From contig JAQGLT010000125.1 in NCBI GenBank assembly GCA_028292745.1, forward strand, positions 1 through 35,967: 35,967 nt of DNA. Reading direction: 5' to 3'. Both the position numbers and the translations under genes were made by a program. The notes beneath the pieces were generated by a model. It was not told the DNA's origin, did not search any database, and saw only the letters and a list, made by a program, of their open reading frames with translations. Positions 7,626 through 16,008 of the stretch are shown piece after piece (within the stretch, counting starts at the first letter, position 1; the number at the start of each line of letters is the position of its first letter). This DNA comes from Polaromonas sp. Lineage in GTDB: Bacteria > Pseudomonadota > Gammaproteobacteria > Burkholderiales > Burkholderiaceae_C.

Positions 7626-7757
7626 ACTATAAACTCGGCACTTGAATTCACCAGCCAGCCAACTCGCGTCCACCCAGGGCTCCGAGCACAGCCAAGCCAA
7701 TTCCCGCAACCCGTTCCGACGCCGACAAGGCCGGACACCCGCTTGGAGCTTTTTCCC

Positions 7758-10028
7758 TTGGCACACCCTTCCGCCCGCCCTGCGCGCACTAAAAAATCCC
7801 GTCAAAGCACGGCCAAGAACCACTCGGCCGTTGTCAGCAGCCTCACGCCAACGTCTTCCTGCGACAGGGCGCTGCTGCCCCTGGGCGCCCTGATGCTGGC
7901 CGCGTCGGTCAGTGGCTGGGCACAGACGGTGCCATCGGCCACCGAAAAAACCCTGGGCACCGTGATCGTCAAGGAAAAGACCGAGGGCACCAGTTCCAAG
8001 GCCACGCTGCGGGCCACCGAGACCGGTATCGGCAAGGGCACGCAGGCGCTGCGCGACATTCCGCAATCGGTGACGGTGATGACCGAGCGCCTGATCGACG
8101 ACCGCAATCTGGACGATTTCCGGGAAGTGCTGCGCACCACGGCGGGCGTCACCTTCCAGGCCGGCGAAACCGGCGAGGAAGACGTGCGCCTGCGGGGCTT
8201 TTCGCTGGGTCTAGCCGGGGACATCTACACCGACGGCATGCGCGATGGCGCGTTGTATGAGCGCGACACCTTCAACAATGACCGCGTGGAAGTGCTCAAG
8301 GGTTCTGCCTCGATGCTGTTCGGCAAGGGCTCGACCGGCGGGATTGTCAACCAGGTCAACAAGCAGCCTTTCCTGATGGACCAGCACGAGGTCAACTACA
8401 CCCTGGGCACCGGCAAGGAACACCGGCTGACGGGCGACTTCAACCTCAAGACGGGCGAGGAATCGGCTCTGCGCATCAATGCGATGGTCCACGAGGCGGA
8501 CAACTACGGCGCCACGTCCAGCAAACGCGGCATTGCCCCGACCTACCGCTGGGGCATCGGCACGCGTGACGAATTTTCGATTGGCCTCTACCATCTGGAC
8601 ATCAAGGGCAGGCCCAACTACAGCCACCCGTGGTTCATTCAGGATGGCCTGATCGTTCCCACGCTGCCGGCCCGGAACTACTACGGCTTCGACAGTGACT
8701 ACCTGAACACATCGGCCACCTACGGCACTGTCAGCCACACCCACCGCTTCGACCAGGACAGCCAGGTCACCACCCGCCTGCGCCATGGCCGCTACAAGCG
8801 CGACCTGTGGGCCAGCGTGATCCGCTTCGGCCAGACCAATGGCGCGCCCACCGCCATCAACAACCTGAGCGACAGCACCGTCGTTGCCCGCACCCCCAAG
8901 GGGCGCATCGGCATCAGCGACACCACGCAGTTCCAGAGCGACTACACCGGCAGCTTTGACGCGCTCGGCAAAAAGCACAGCCTGATCGCCGGGGTGGACT
9001 ACTACCAGGAAGACGCCAAGCGTGCCAACAGTTTCGCCGGCACCGCCAGCACCCTGACCAGCACCGTGGGCACGCCCAACAACGGCGACTCGCGCACCGA
9101 TACCCGTGGCGAGGCGCCGTTCAACACCTTCGACGCCCGCAACCTGGGCCTGTATGTGCAGGACACGGTGGCCGTGACCTCCACCCTCAAGCTGATCGGC
9201 GGCCTGCGCTACGACAACTTCAAGGCGTCCTACCAGACCACTGCCGGTGTGGGCCATGAAAGCTCGGACGGGCTCTGGAGCCCGCGCCTAGGCGCCTTGT
9301 TTCAGCCTGACGACAACACCTCCTACTACGCCTTGTTCGGCACATCGTTCAACACTTCTGGCGACACCTACCAGTTCACGCCTGGAAACCCCAGCAGCAA
9401 GGACGCAAACACCGGCCCTGAAAAGAGCCGCAACATCGAGGTCGGCGGCAAGTTCGAGCTGTTCGAAAAGCGCGCTTCGCTGGGTGTCTCCTTGTTCCAC
9501 TCCGAGAAATACAACGAGCGCAACACCGACCCGGATACCGCCAGCGCGCAGAACGTGTTGTCCGGCAAGCGCCACGCCACCGGCATGGAGTTCAACCTGG
9601 CCGGCCGCATCACGCCGAAATGGGAAGTCTTCTACAACCACACATGGATTCCAGAGGCGAAGATTGATGAGAGCAATGTGGTGCCCAACGCCGCAGGCAC
9701 CGGTGCGCAGGTCAGGGGCGACCGCTCCGCCCTCACGCCAAAGCACAGTGCCAGCCTCTGGACGACCTACCAGGTCATGCCCAAGCTTCGCCTGGGCGGC
9801 GGCCTGACCTACCGTGGCAAGCAAAGCCCGGAAGGCGCGCGCCACTTGCAGGCCGACAGCTTCACCACCTTCGACGCCATGGCCGAGTACACCTTCAGCG
9901 ACAGCACCTCGCTCAAACTCAATGTGGCCAACCTGACCAACGAGCTGTATGCCGATTCGCTGTACCGTGGGTTTTATGCCCCTGGCGCGGCCCGGGCAGT
10001 CCAGCTGACGCTCAAGACCTTGTTCTAA
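7758..10028 (+). CDS. TonB-dependent siderophore receptor (Fiu/FhuE-like)
   Basis: An outer-membrane receptor of 756 residues from the proposed start. An N-terminal signal region ends near GWAQ. The plug domain has RDIPQSVTVMTERLIDDRNL, VRLRGF, YTDGMRDGALYERDTFNNDR and VEVLKGSASMLFGKGSTGG. A beta-barrel follows, ending in an aromatic residue (LTLKTLF), as typical of outer-membrane barrels. The frame is open far upstream, overlapping bfr, but no ATG fits: a TTG at 7758 has GGAG nine bases before it, follows the Fur-like site and gives a long signal region of the type common in Comamonadaceae receptors. Its partner energy genes tonB-exbB-exbD lie 2.3 kb downstream, and piuC follows at once. It probably takes up catecholate or hydroxamate xenosiderophores; the ligand is not determinable here. 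Confidence 0.93.
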   Translation: MAHPSARPARTKKSRQSTAKNHSAVVSSLTPTSSCDRALLPLGALMLAASVSGWAQTVPSATEKTLGTVIVKEKTEGTSSKATLRATETGIGKGTQALRDIPQSVTVMTERLIDDRNLDDFREVLRTTAGVTFQAGETGEEDVRLRGFSLGLAGDIYTDGMRDGALYERDTFNNDRVEVLKGSASMLFGKGSTGGIVNQVNKQPFLMDQHEVNYTLGTGKEHRLTGDFNLKTGEESALRINAMVHEADNYGATSSKRGIAPTYRWGIGTRDEFSIGLYHLDIKGRPNYSHPWFIQDGLIVPTLPARNYYGFDSDYLNTSATYGTVSHTHRFDQDSQVTTRLRHGRYKRDLWASVIRFGQTNGAPTAINNLSDSTVVARTPKGRIGISDTTQFQSDYTGSFDALGKKHSLIAGVDYYQEDAKRANSFAGTASTLTSTVGTPNNGDSRTDTRGEAPFNTFDARNLGLYVQDTVAVTSTLKLIGGLRYDNFKASYQTTAGVGHESSDGLWSPRLGALFQPDDNTSYYALFGTSFNTSGDTYQFTPGNPSSKDANTGPEKSRNIEVGGKFELFEKRASLGVSLFHSEKYNERNTDPDTASAQNVLSGKRHATGMEFNLAGRITPKWEVFYNHTWIPEAKIDESNVVPNAAGTGAQVRGDRSALTPKHSASLWTTYQVMPKLRLGGGLTYRGKQSPEGARHLQADSFTTFDAMAEYTFSDSTSLKLNVANLTNELYADSLYRGFYAPGAARAVQLTLKTLF

Positions 10029-10065
10029 GCAACGCCACGGCTTACCCATCCACTGCCTGTAGATC

Positions 10066-10755
10066 ATGCTTTTGCATCTGACGAACATCCTCTCTAGCGA
10101 CGAACTTGAGCAAGCCAAAAGCCTGCTCGGGGGCGATGCGCCCTGGCGGGATGGCCGCAGCAGCGCGGGCGGGCAGGCGCTGGCGCAAAAGCAGAACCAT
10201 CAACTGAGCCAGGACAGCGAAGCCGCCCGGCAGCTGCAGGCCCTGGTGCTTGCAGCCCTCAACCGCGACCCGCTGTTTCTTTCAGCAGCACTGCCCAAAA
10301 AGATCTTCAATCCGCTCTTCAACCGCTACCACGGCGAATCCAATTTCTACGGCCCGCACATCGACGGCGCCGTGCTGCACTCCAAGGCCACCCAGCAGTG
10401 GGTGCGCACCGACATTTCCTGCACGCTTTTCCTGTCCGACCCGGCCGATTACGACGGCGGCGAGCTGGTGATCCGTGACGCCCAGGGAACGCAGCGCATC
10501 AAGCTGCCTGCCGGCCACCTGATTCTTTACCCCGGCACCACCGTCCACCAGGTGACGCCGGTGACGCGGGGCGAGCGCATCGCCAGCTTTTTCTGGATCG
10601 AAAGCCTGGTCCGCAGCGACGAGCAGCGGCGCCTGCTGTTCGACATGGACGAGCATCTGGGCCGCTTGCGCCAGACGCTGGGCGAGGCCCATGCCAGCGT
10701 GGTGGGCCTGACCGGCACCTACCACAACCTGCTGCGCCTCTGGGCCGACACGTGA
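10066..10755 (+). CDS. piuC: Fe(II)/2-oxoglutarate-dependent dioxygenase, PiuC/YbiX type (PKHD hydroxylase)
   Basis: A 229-residue 2OG-Fe(II) oxygenase. The iron triad is visible as His98 and Asp100 (PHIDGA) and His161 ([10 protein letters not shown]), with Arg171 ([10 protein letters not shown]) as probable 2-oxoglutarate anchor. Length and motifs fit the PiuC/YbiX family, which is repeatedly encoded next to Fiu/PiuA siderophore receptors and induced by iron starvation; the exact substrate is not established in general. It begins 37 bases after the receptor gene and overlaps the next gene by four bases, so the three form one transcription unit. Confidence 0.92.
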   Translation: MLLHLTNILSSDELEQAKSLLGGDAPWRDGRSSAGGQALAQKQNHQLSQDSEAARQLQALVLAALNRDPLFLSAALPKKIFNPLFNRYHGESNFYGPHIDGAVLHSKATQQWVRTDISCTLFLSDPADYDGGELVIRDAQGTQRIKLPAGHLILYPGTTVHQVTPVTRGERIASFFWIESLVRSDEQRRLLFDMDEHLGRLRQTLGEAHASVVGLTGTYHNLLRLWADT

Positions 10756-11870
10756 CGCCGCTAGCCGTAGGCCAGATTCCTGCGGGCGTCGTGACGCTCG
10801 CCGACCATGAAGCGCACGCGCACAGCCGGCTGGGCAGCAATGCCTGGACCTATTTCAGCGGTGGCGCGGCTGATGAGATCACGCTGCGCGCCAACGCCAG
10901 CGCCTGGAGCCGACACCTGCTGCAGCCCCGCGTGCTGCGCCAGCTGGCGGGCGGCCATACCCGTGTCGAATTGCTGGGCCGCACGCTGGCCCATCCCATC
11001 CTGCTGGCGCCGGTTGCCTTCCAGCGCATGGCCCACCCCGATGGCGAACTGGCCAGCGCCTATGCCGCCGCCGCGCAAGGCGCCGGCATGGTGCTGAGCA
11101 CGCAGGCCAGCATCTCGCTTGAAACCGTCGCCAAGGCTTTCCTGGGCGAGGCCCAGCGCGGCCCGCTGTGGTTCCAGCTCTACCTGCAGCATGACCGGGG
11201 CTTTACCCGCGAACTGGTGCAGCGCGCCGAAGCCGCCGGTTACGAAGCGCTGGTGCTGACGGTCGATGCGCCCACCAGCGGCGCCCGCGACCGCGAGCGC
11301 CGCGCCGGCTTTTGCCTGCCGCCCCATGTATCGGCGGTCAACCTCGAAGGCCTGCGGCCGCCCGCGCCCCTTGCCCTGCAACCGGGCCAGAGCGCCCTCT
11401 TCGATGGCCTGCTGGCGACGGCCCCGACCTGGGACGACGTGGCCTGGCTGCAGTCGATCACGCGCCTGCCGGTCCTGCTCAAGGGCGTTCTGCATCCGGG
11501 CGATGCGCGGCAGGCAGCGGCGCTGCAGGTGGCCGGCTTGATCGTTTCCAACCACGGCGGCCGCACGCTGGACACCGCGCCGGCGACCGCTGCGGTGCTG
11601 CCACGCATCGTACAGGCGCTGGCCGGCGCCATGCCGGTGCTGGTCGATGGTGGCCTGCGGCGCGGCACCGACATCCTAAAAGCCATGGCGCTGGGCGCCA
11701 GCGCCGTGCTGGTCGGGCGCCCCTACGCCTATGGCCTGGCCAATGCCGGCGCGCTCGGCGTGGCCCATGTGCTGCGCCTGCTGCGCGATGAACTGGAAAT
11801 TGCCATGGCGCTGTGCGGCTGTCCAACGCTGGCGCAGGCCACGCCAGAGCTGCTGTTCACGCCGGATTGA
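10752..11870 (+). CDS. FMN-dependent alpha-hydroxy-acid oxidase/dehydrogenase (LldD family)
   Basis: This 372-residue protein starts with a GTG that overlaps the piuC stop (GTGA), implying translational coupling. It is a TIM-barrel FMN enzyme: [20 protein letters not shown] with the N-terminal substrate-binding Tyr, [44 protein letters not shown], the active-site His and Arg in SNHGGRTLD, and the FMN phosphate site [20 protein letters not shown] with [10 protein letters not shown]. The family oxidises L-lactate, glycolate, mandelate and similar acids. Its place inside a Fur-type receptor operon is unexpected. I infer a role with hydroxy acids released from siderophores or made by PiuC, but this is not shown. 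Confidence 0.92.
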   Translation: MTPLAVGQIPAGVVTLADHEAHAHSRLGSNAWTYFSGGAADEITLRANASAWSRHLLQPRVLRQLAGGHTRVELLGRTLAHPILLAPVAFQRMAHPDGELASAYAAAAQGAGMVLSTQASISLETVAKAFLGEAQRGPLWFQLYLQHDRGFTRELVQRAEAAGYEALVLTVDAPTSGARDRERRAGFCLPPHVSAVNLEGLRPPAPLALQPGQSALFDGLLATAPTWDDVAWLQSITRLPVLLKGVLHPGDARQAAALQVAGLIVSNHGGRTLDTAPATAAVLPRIVQALAGAMPVLVDGGLRRGTDILKAMALGASAVLVGRPYAYGLANAGALGVAHVLRLLRDELEIAMALCGCPTLAQATPELLFTPD

Positions 11871-11937
11871 GAACAAATTCAGACGAGATCGAGACACATT
11901 TCGATTAATCGTTACAAATAGCACTCAAAGCTATTGC

Positions 11938-11958
11938 AAATGCGAAAGATTCGTATTT
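11938..11958. promoter_or_regulatory. Fur-box-like palindrome upstream of bfd
   Basis: AAATGCGAAAGATTCGTATT(T) is an inverted repeat (AAATgCGAAa / ATTCGtATTT, eight of ten paired positions) located 54 bases before the bfd start in an A+T-rich gap. Fur control of bfd is known in E. coli, and symmetry and spacing support the same here. Matches to the classical 19-mer are moderate. Confidence 0.5.
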
Positions 11959-12012
11959 ATAATTTGGCTATCCGAGCATTTGATTCTTTCAATCAACTAC
12001 CGAGCCATTCTT

Positions 12013-12246
12013 ATGATCGTCTGTGTCTGCCGCCGAGTTTCCGACCGTGAAATTGCCCGCCATGCCCGTGCCGGCATGGGCTTTGACGATATCCAGTTCG
12101 AACTCGGCGTCGCCACCCAGTGCGGCCGGTGCGAAAGCAGCGCCCGCGACGTGGTGGCGCAATGCAGCGGCACTTGCCCAAGCGCCAACATGTCGCTGGC
12201 CGCCCCGCTGGTGTCGGGCCAACCATGGAACACGCCGGCGTTTTGA
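12013..12246 (+). CDS. bfd: bacterioferritin-associated ferredoxin
   Basis: A 77-residue protein beginning [14 protein letters not shown], with a BFD-type [2Fe-2S] site formed by Cys4, Cys6, Cys37 and Cys40 (CVC and CGRC). In other bacteria Bfd reduces bacterioferritin to release stored iron under starvation. The last 25 residues, beyond the usual domain, are probably disordered. A Fur-like palindrome precedes it, and the cognate bfr lies 4.5 kb upstream behind its own terminator, so storage and release are controlled separately. Its stop codon overlaps a mini-ORF, and tonB-exbB-exbD follow on the same strand. Confidence 0.92.
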   Translation: MIVCVCRRVSDREIARHARAGMGFDDIQFELGVATQCGRCESSARDVVAQCSGTCPSANMSLAAPLVSGQPWNTPAF

Positions 12247-12311
12247 TGGCTGTCCTGCCCGGCGGCCTGATTCTGGTCGTCGCCTGTGCCTGGTGGGTTT
12301 TTCGCCGCTAA
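12246..12311 (+). CDS. candidate 21-residue single-pass membrane mini-protein
   Basis: An ATG overlaps the bfd stop codon (TGATG arrangement) and opens a 21-codon frame: [10 protein letters not shown], then VVACAWWVF, ending in two arginines and TAA. The composition is one hydrophobic helix with a positively charged C-terminus, the form of a small bitopic membrane protein. Overlap with bfd suggests translation by coupling; there is no separate ribosome binding site. It lies 60 bases before tonB. Possible roles are an accessory of the TonB-ExbBD complex or simply a chance frame. I do not recognise a family. Confidence 0.4.
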   Translation: MAVLPGGLILVVACAWWVFRR

Positions 12312-12370
12312 CCTTGATCCAAGTCGTTGCCCGCCGGTGCGGTTTGCTTTTTCCTCAACCTTGATTTTTG

Positions 12371-13111
12371 ATGAACGCCGCCACCTTTTCAGGCCCCCCT
12401 CTTCTTCGCGCAGACATGCCCAGCCCTCGCCTCAGCCGCAATGCAGTGATTGCCCTGTCGGTGGTGGCGCTGCATGTGGGCCTGATCTGGGCTTTGCAAA
12501 GCGGCCTGGTGCTGCGCGCAGCGGAGCTGATCGTTCCGGTCGAGGTGCTGGCGCAGTTCATCGAGCCGGCCGCGCCCAAGGTGGAACCCGCGCCGCCAGC
12601 CCCTCCGGCGCCACCCGCACCCCCCAAGCCCCAGGTCAAGCCAGCGCCTGCCGTGCAGAAAAAGGCCGTTGTCAAACCCGCCGTCCAGCCGCAGATGCCG
12701 CTGGCCATCGCTGACCCGACGCCTTCGCCCAATGCCCCGACCGGCAGCCTGGCGACGGCCGAGCCGATGGCGGCTGCGCCCGCGGCACCGCCCGCACCCC
12801 CTGCCCCGCCAGCGCCCCCCGCGCCGGCCATCCAGCTCCCGTCGAGCAATGCCGACTACCTGCAAAACCCGAAGCCGGCTTATCCACCGCTCAGCAAGCG
12901 CCTGGGCGAACAAGGCAAGGTCATCGTCAGGGTACTGATCGCCGCTGACGGCGTGCCGCAAAAGGCCGAGTTGCGCCAGTCCAGCGGCTTCGAGCGCTTG
13001 GACCAGGCCGCGCTAACCACCGTCCTGAAATGGCGTTACGTGCCCGGCAAGCGCAACGGCGTTGCCGAGGAAATGTGGTTCAACGTGCCGATCAATTTTG
13101 TTCTTGAATAG
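12371..13111 (+). CDS. tonB: energy transducer TonB
   Basis: A 246-residue TonB protein. One N-terminal transmembrane helix (about residues 19-40; ALSVVALHVGLIWAL with the functionally important His) is followed by a long Pro/Ala-rich periplasmic spacer with APPAPPAP and KPQVKPAP stretches. The C-terminal TonB domain spans about 160-246 (YPPLSKRLGEQGKVIVRVLI, LKWRYVPGKRNG) and contacts receptor TonB boxes. ATG 12371 is chosen over a TTG one codon earlier. It is followed 25 bases later by exbB, giving the complete energising complex for the receptor at 7758. The second proline tract (PPAPPAPPAP) is unusually pure. Confidence 0.95.
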   Translation: MNAATFSGPPLLRADMPSPRLSRNAVIALSVVALHVGLIWALQSGLVLRAAELIVPVEVLAQFIEPAAPKVEPAPPAPPAPPAPPKPQVKPAPAVQKKAVVKPAVQPQMPLAIADPTPSPNAPTGSLATAEPMAAAPAAPPAPPAPPAPPAPAIQLPSSNADYLQNPKPAYPPLSKRLGEQGKVIVRVLIAADGVPQKAELRQSSGFERLDQAALTTVLKWRYVPGKRNGVAEEMWFNVPINFVLE

Positions 13112-13136
13112 TTTTTTCTCCTGGAGCCTTTAGAAA

Positions 13137-13865
13137 ATGGAAACCCAATTCGGCCTTGCCCATGTCTGGTCACAAGGCGACATCGTCACCAAAAGCGTCG
13201 CCGTGCTGCTACTGCTCATGTCGCTGGCCTCCTGGATGGTCATCATCATCAAGGCGCTCGATCTGCGCCGTCTCTCAAGCCAGGCCAAGGCGACCGAAAG
13301 CTTCTGGCACAGCGCCGATTTCGCCGACGGCTTGGCAAAGTTCGGCACCGACCCGGCCAATCCGTTTCGCCTGCTCGCCACCTCTGGCCGCGAAGCCACC
13401 GCCCACGTGCTGCACAAGGACGGCAACACCAAGCCCCAGCTGCATGACGCGCTCGACCTGAGCGAGTGGGTGACGCGCAGCCTGCGCAACTCGATCGACG
13501 ACATCACTGCCAAGATGCAGGCCGGCCTGGCCGTGCTGGCTTCGGTCGGCTCGACCGCGCCCTTTGTTGGCCTGTTCGGCACGGTCTGGGGCATCTACCA
13601 TGCGCTGGTCGCGATTGGCCTGAATGGCCAGGCCAGCATCGACAAGGTGGCCGGCCCGGTCGGCGAAGCCCTGATCATGACCGCGCTCGGCCTGGCCGTG
13701 GCGATTCCGGCGGTGCTCGGCTACAACGCCCTGGTGCGCGGCAACAAGTCGGTCAGCGGCAAGCTCAACCGCTTCGCCCATGACCTGCATGCGTATTTCG
13801 TGACCGGCGCCCGCGTCGCCGGTCAACCCGCCGCCAACGTCGTGGCGATGAGAAAAGGGAGCTGA
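13137..13865 (+). CDS. exbB: biopolymer transport protein ExbB (MotA/TolQ/ExbB proton channel family)
   Basis: A 242-residue inner-membrane protein with three expected helices: about residues 16-38 (SVAVLLLLMSLASWMVIIIK), about 128-150 and about 170-195. The family signature lies in LAVLASVGSTAPFVGLFGTV followed by WGIYHAL, and the last helix has GPVGEALIMTALGLAVAIPA. It forms the proton-conducting pentamer with ExbD that powers TonB. A GGAG lies ten bases before the ATG. Two bases separate its stop from exbD, so the genes are cotranscribed. Confidence 0.96.
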   Translation: METQFGLAHVWSQGDIVTKSVAVLLLLMSLASWMVIIIKALDLRRLSSQAKATESFWHSADFADGLAKFGTDPANPFRLLATSGREATAHVLHKDGNTKPQLHDALDLSEWVTRSLRNSIDDITAKMQAGLAVLASVGSTAPFVGLFGTVWGIYHALVAIGLNGQASIDKVAGPVGEALIMTALGLAVAIPAVLGYNALVRGNKSVSGKLNRFAHDLHAYFVTGARVAGQPAANVVAMRKGS

Positions 13866-13867
13866 GC

Positions 13868-14278
13868 ATGGCGTTCGGTACCCAGGACGACACCGATGAG
13901 GTGATGAACGAGATCAACATGACGCCGCTGGTCGATGTGATGCTGGTGCTGCTGATCATCTTCATCATCACCGTGCCGGTCATGAAGCATTCGGTCAACA
14001 TCGATCTGCCGCGCGCCAGCAGCGAGCAGCAGCTCGTCAAGCCTGAAACGATTCGCCTGAGTGTGGATGCCGAGGGCGGCTATTACCTGAACGACGCAAA
14101 AATCACCGATGCAGAGCTGGTGCCCCGGCTGCAATCCGCTGCGGCGCAAAATCCGCAGCCCGACTTGCATATCCGGGGCGACAAATCCGTGCGCTATGAG
14201 CGCGTGGCGCAGGCGATGGCGGCGGCGCAGCAGTCGGGTCTGCGCAAGATCGGCTTTATCACTGAACCGAAAAACTGA
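13868..14278 (+). CDS. exbD: biopolymer transport protein ExbD
   Basis: A 136-residue ExbD/TolR protein: short cytoplasmic N-terminus, one helix (about residues 20-42) carrying the proton-relay Asp23 in NMTPLVDVMLVLLIIFIIT, and a periplasmic domain ending in GLRKIGFITEPKN. It follows exbB by two bases. The length and the LVDVML motif distinguish it clearly from chance frames. Along with TonB and ExbB it completes the energising machine for outer-membrane receptors, and hemP follows ten bases later. Confidence 0.96.
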   Translation: MAFGTQDDTDEVMNEINMTPLVDVMLVLLIIFIITVPVMKHSVNIDLPRASSEQQLVKPETIRLSVDAEGGYYLNDAKITDAELVPRLQSAAAQNPQPDLHIRGDKSVRYERVAQAMAAAQQSGLRKIGFITEPKN

Positions 14279-14288
14279 GCATCACCTC

Positions 14289-14525
14289 ATGCCCGAAGCC
14301 TCGAACGATTCACCCGACATGAAGCAGAACTCAAGTCCATTCGCGTCGCAAGGCCCATTCCACGCGGAAAACGACGATCCTTGCGCGTCCCCCAGAGGTT
14401 TGCGCCCTGGCTGCATGAACAGCACCGAAATCCTGCGTGGGCACAAGGCGGTGGAAATCCACCACAACGGATTGACCTACCGGCTCCAGACGACGCGCCT
14501 GGGCAAACTGATTCTGACCAAGTAA
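14289..14525 (+). CDS. hemP: hemin uptake protein HemP
   Basis: A 78-residue protein whose C-terminal part (MNSTEILRGHKAVEIHHNG, YRLQTTRLGKLILTK) is the HemP domain, with the conserved ILTK end. HemP is a small protein found at the head of heme-uptake loci and under Fur control in several proteobacteria. Here it closes the tonB-exbB-exbD run rather than preceding a heme receptor. The first 45 residues look non-conserved; an internal ATG near 14415 would give just the conserved domain. A stem with a short U-rich tail follows the stop. Confidence 0.85.
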   Translation: MPEASNDSPDMKQNSSPFASQGPFHAENDDPCASPRGLRPGCMNSTEILRGHKAVEIHHNGLTYRLQTTRLGKLILTK

Positions 14526-14530
14526 ACGGA

Positions 14531-14562
14531 GCCATTGGGCGGCTTTAGGCAATGGCTTTATT
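14531..14562 (+). terminator. probable terminator after hemP
   Basis: GCCATTG and CAATGGC form a 7-bp stem around a 12-base loop, followed by TTTATT. It would end the bfd-tonB-exbBD-hemP transcript. The tail is short, so efficiency is uncertain. Confidence 0.55.
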
Positions 14563-14644
14563 GCGGGCTGCTCTGCAGGTCGCGAGGGCCCAAGTTGTCA
14601 ATTTGAGCCGGCCTTTTCAGGCGGTAGGCTGGTCAATCAATGGG

Positions 14645-15052
14645 TTACAGTCCAATGGCCGCGATACCGGTGCGCGCAATCTGCGCATCTTCGGTGGACT
14701 TCACGCCGCTGACACCCACCGCTCCAATGCACTGGCCGTCCTTGACAATCGGCACCCCGCCTTCCAGCATTCCCTGGATAGAAGGAGCGGACAAAAAGGA
14801 GGTGCGACCGCCATTGATGAGGTCTTCATAGACCTTGCTTTCGCGGCGACCCATGGCGGCCGTATTGGCTTTGGCCGGCGCAATGTGCGCGGAAATCGGG
14901 GGCGCACCGTCGAGGCGCTGCAGATGCAGCAGATGGCCGCCATCATCGACGATGGCAATTGTCACGGCCCAGTTGTTTTTCAGGGCTTCAGCCTCGGCGG
15001 CGGCGGCGATCAGCTTGATGTCGGCCTGTTCAAGAACTGCTTTTGTCTTCAT
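14645..15052 (-). CDS. GlcG/HbpS-family heme-binding-like protein (DUF336)
   Basis: A 135-residue protein from the start MKTKAVLEQADIKLI; the frame is open 16 codons further up but the extra part looks unconserved. It shows the GlcG/HbpS pattern: an N-terminal helix with AAAAEAEA, WAVTIAIVDDGGHLLHLQRL, the AxxSxxIAxxKAxTA-like stretch SAHIAPAKANTAAMGR, and a C-terminal GGVPIVKDGQCIGAVGVSG. HbpS proteins bind heme in some species, others sit in glycolate operons; the function of many is unknown. It converges on hemP, so a heme link is possible from context only. Confidence 0.88.
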   Translation of the reverse strand: MKTKAVLEQADIKLIAAAAEAEALKNNWAVTIAIVDDGGHLLHLQRLDGAPPISAHIAPAKANTAAMGRRESKVYEDLINGGRTSFLSAPSIQGMLEGGVPIVKDGQCIGAVGVSGVKSTEDAQIARTGIAAIGL

Positions 15053-15254
15053 GGTAAAAATACTTTCTGTTTGAATAAGAAGACCATTGAGCATACGCAC
15101 CTTTGAACGCTTTGCGCTGGGCGACTACCTGCAATTTGGCTTATAGAATCCTTACAAATAGTAGGAGCTGGACCAGCTTGCATGCTTGAAAAACGCGGCA
15201 TGCCCCCTAAAATGACATCTGTTGCCCGCCTTCGCGGGCTTTTGGAGAATGCAC

Positions 15255-15947
15255 ATGACTGAGAACGTACAGACTTATGGCTATGACGGCCTGGCGAATG
15301 CGGCCGAACAGCGCAACAAGGTGTTGCGCAACACCTATTGGCTGCTGGCCTTGAGTCTGCTGCCAACCGTGGCGGGCGCCTGGCTTGGCGTGGCTACCGG
15401 CATTACCCAGGCCTTGACCGGCGGGCTTGGCCTGATCGTGTTCCTGGGTGGCGCGTTTGGTTTTATGTATGCCATTGAAAAAACCAAGAACTCGGCCGCA
15501 GGTGTGCCGGTGCTGCTGGGCTTTACCTTCTTCATGGGCCTGATGCTGTCGCGCATGATCGGCATGATTCTGGGCTTTAGCAACGGCTCGCAGCTGATCA
15601 TGACGGCCATGGGCGGCACCGCCGGCGTGTTCTTCGTGATGGCCACAGTGGCCAGCATGATCAAGCGCGACATTTCGGGCATGGGCAAGTGGCTGTTCGT
15701 CGGGGCGCTGGTGGTGATGGTCGGCGCCATCGTCAACGTGTTTGTCGGTTCGACCGCAGGCATGATGGCGATTTCGGTGGCGGTGATCGGTATTTTCAGT
15801 GCCTACATGCTCTATGACCTGAAACAGATCCTGGACGGCGGCGAGACCAACTACATCAGCGCCACGCTGCGGCTCTACCTGGACATCTTCAATGTTTTCC
15901 AGGCCCTGCTGGCATTGCTCGGCATCATGGGCGGCGAACGCGAATAA
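15255..15947 (+). CDS. Bax inhibitor-1/YccA family integral membrane protein
   Basis: A 230-residue protein with seven hydrophobic segments from about residue 25 to the end, the length and layout of the BI-1/TMBIM group. Family-like stretches are RNTYWLLALSLLPTVAG, the acidic YMLYDLKQILDGG near helix 6 and LRLYLDIFNVFQALLALLGI near the C-terminus; the paired acidic residues are linked to a pH-sensitive ion leak in a bacterial homologue. E. coli YccA is an FtsH modulator, so a membrane quality-control role is possible. The ATG at 15255 is chosen because GGAG lies seven bases before it. A perfect bidirectional terminator follows. Confidence 0.9.
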   Translation: MTENVQTYGYDGLANAAEQRNKVLRNTYWLLALSLLPTVAGAWLGVATGITQALTGGLGLIVFLGGAFGFMYAIEKTKNSAAGVPVLLGFTFFMGLMLSRMIGMILGFSNGSQLIMTAMGGTAGVFFVMATVASMIKRDISGMGKWLFVGALVVMVGAIVNVFVGSTAGMMAISVAVIGIFSAYMLYDLKQILDGGETNYISATLRLYLDIFNVFQALLALLGIMGGERE

Positions 15948-15965
15948 GCTTTTCGCCGCGCACGG

Positions 15966-15992
15966 AAAAAAGGGCCTTTTCGGCCCTTTTTT
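15966..15992. terminator. bidirectional terminator between the BI-1 gene and rlmD
   Basis: AAAAAAGGGCC / GGCCCTTTTTT is a perfect 11-bp stem with a five-base loop. A-run and T-run on the two sides make it able to stop transcription from both converging genes. Confidence 0.9.
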
Positions 15993-16008
15993 CATACCTG
16001 CGGCTGTT

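Noticed and set aside
7317..7757. Upstream extension of the receptor frame into bfr
   Set aside because: Would overlap bfr, cross a strong terminator and the Fur-like site, and gives no signal peptide at its N-terminus.
8211..9257. 348-codon minus-strand open frame inside the TonB-dependent receptor
   Set aside because: Val/Gly/Ala-rich shadow; the plus strand has plug and barrel motifs.
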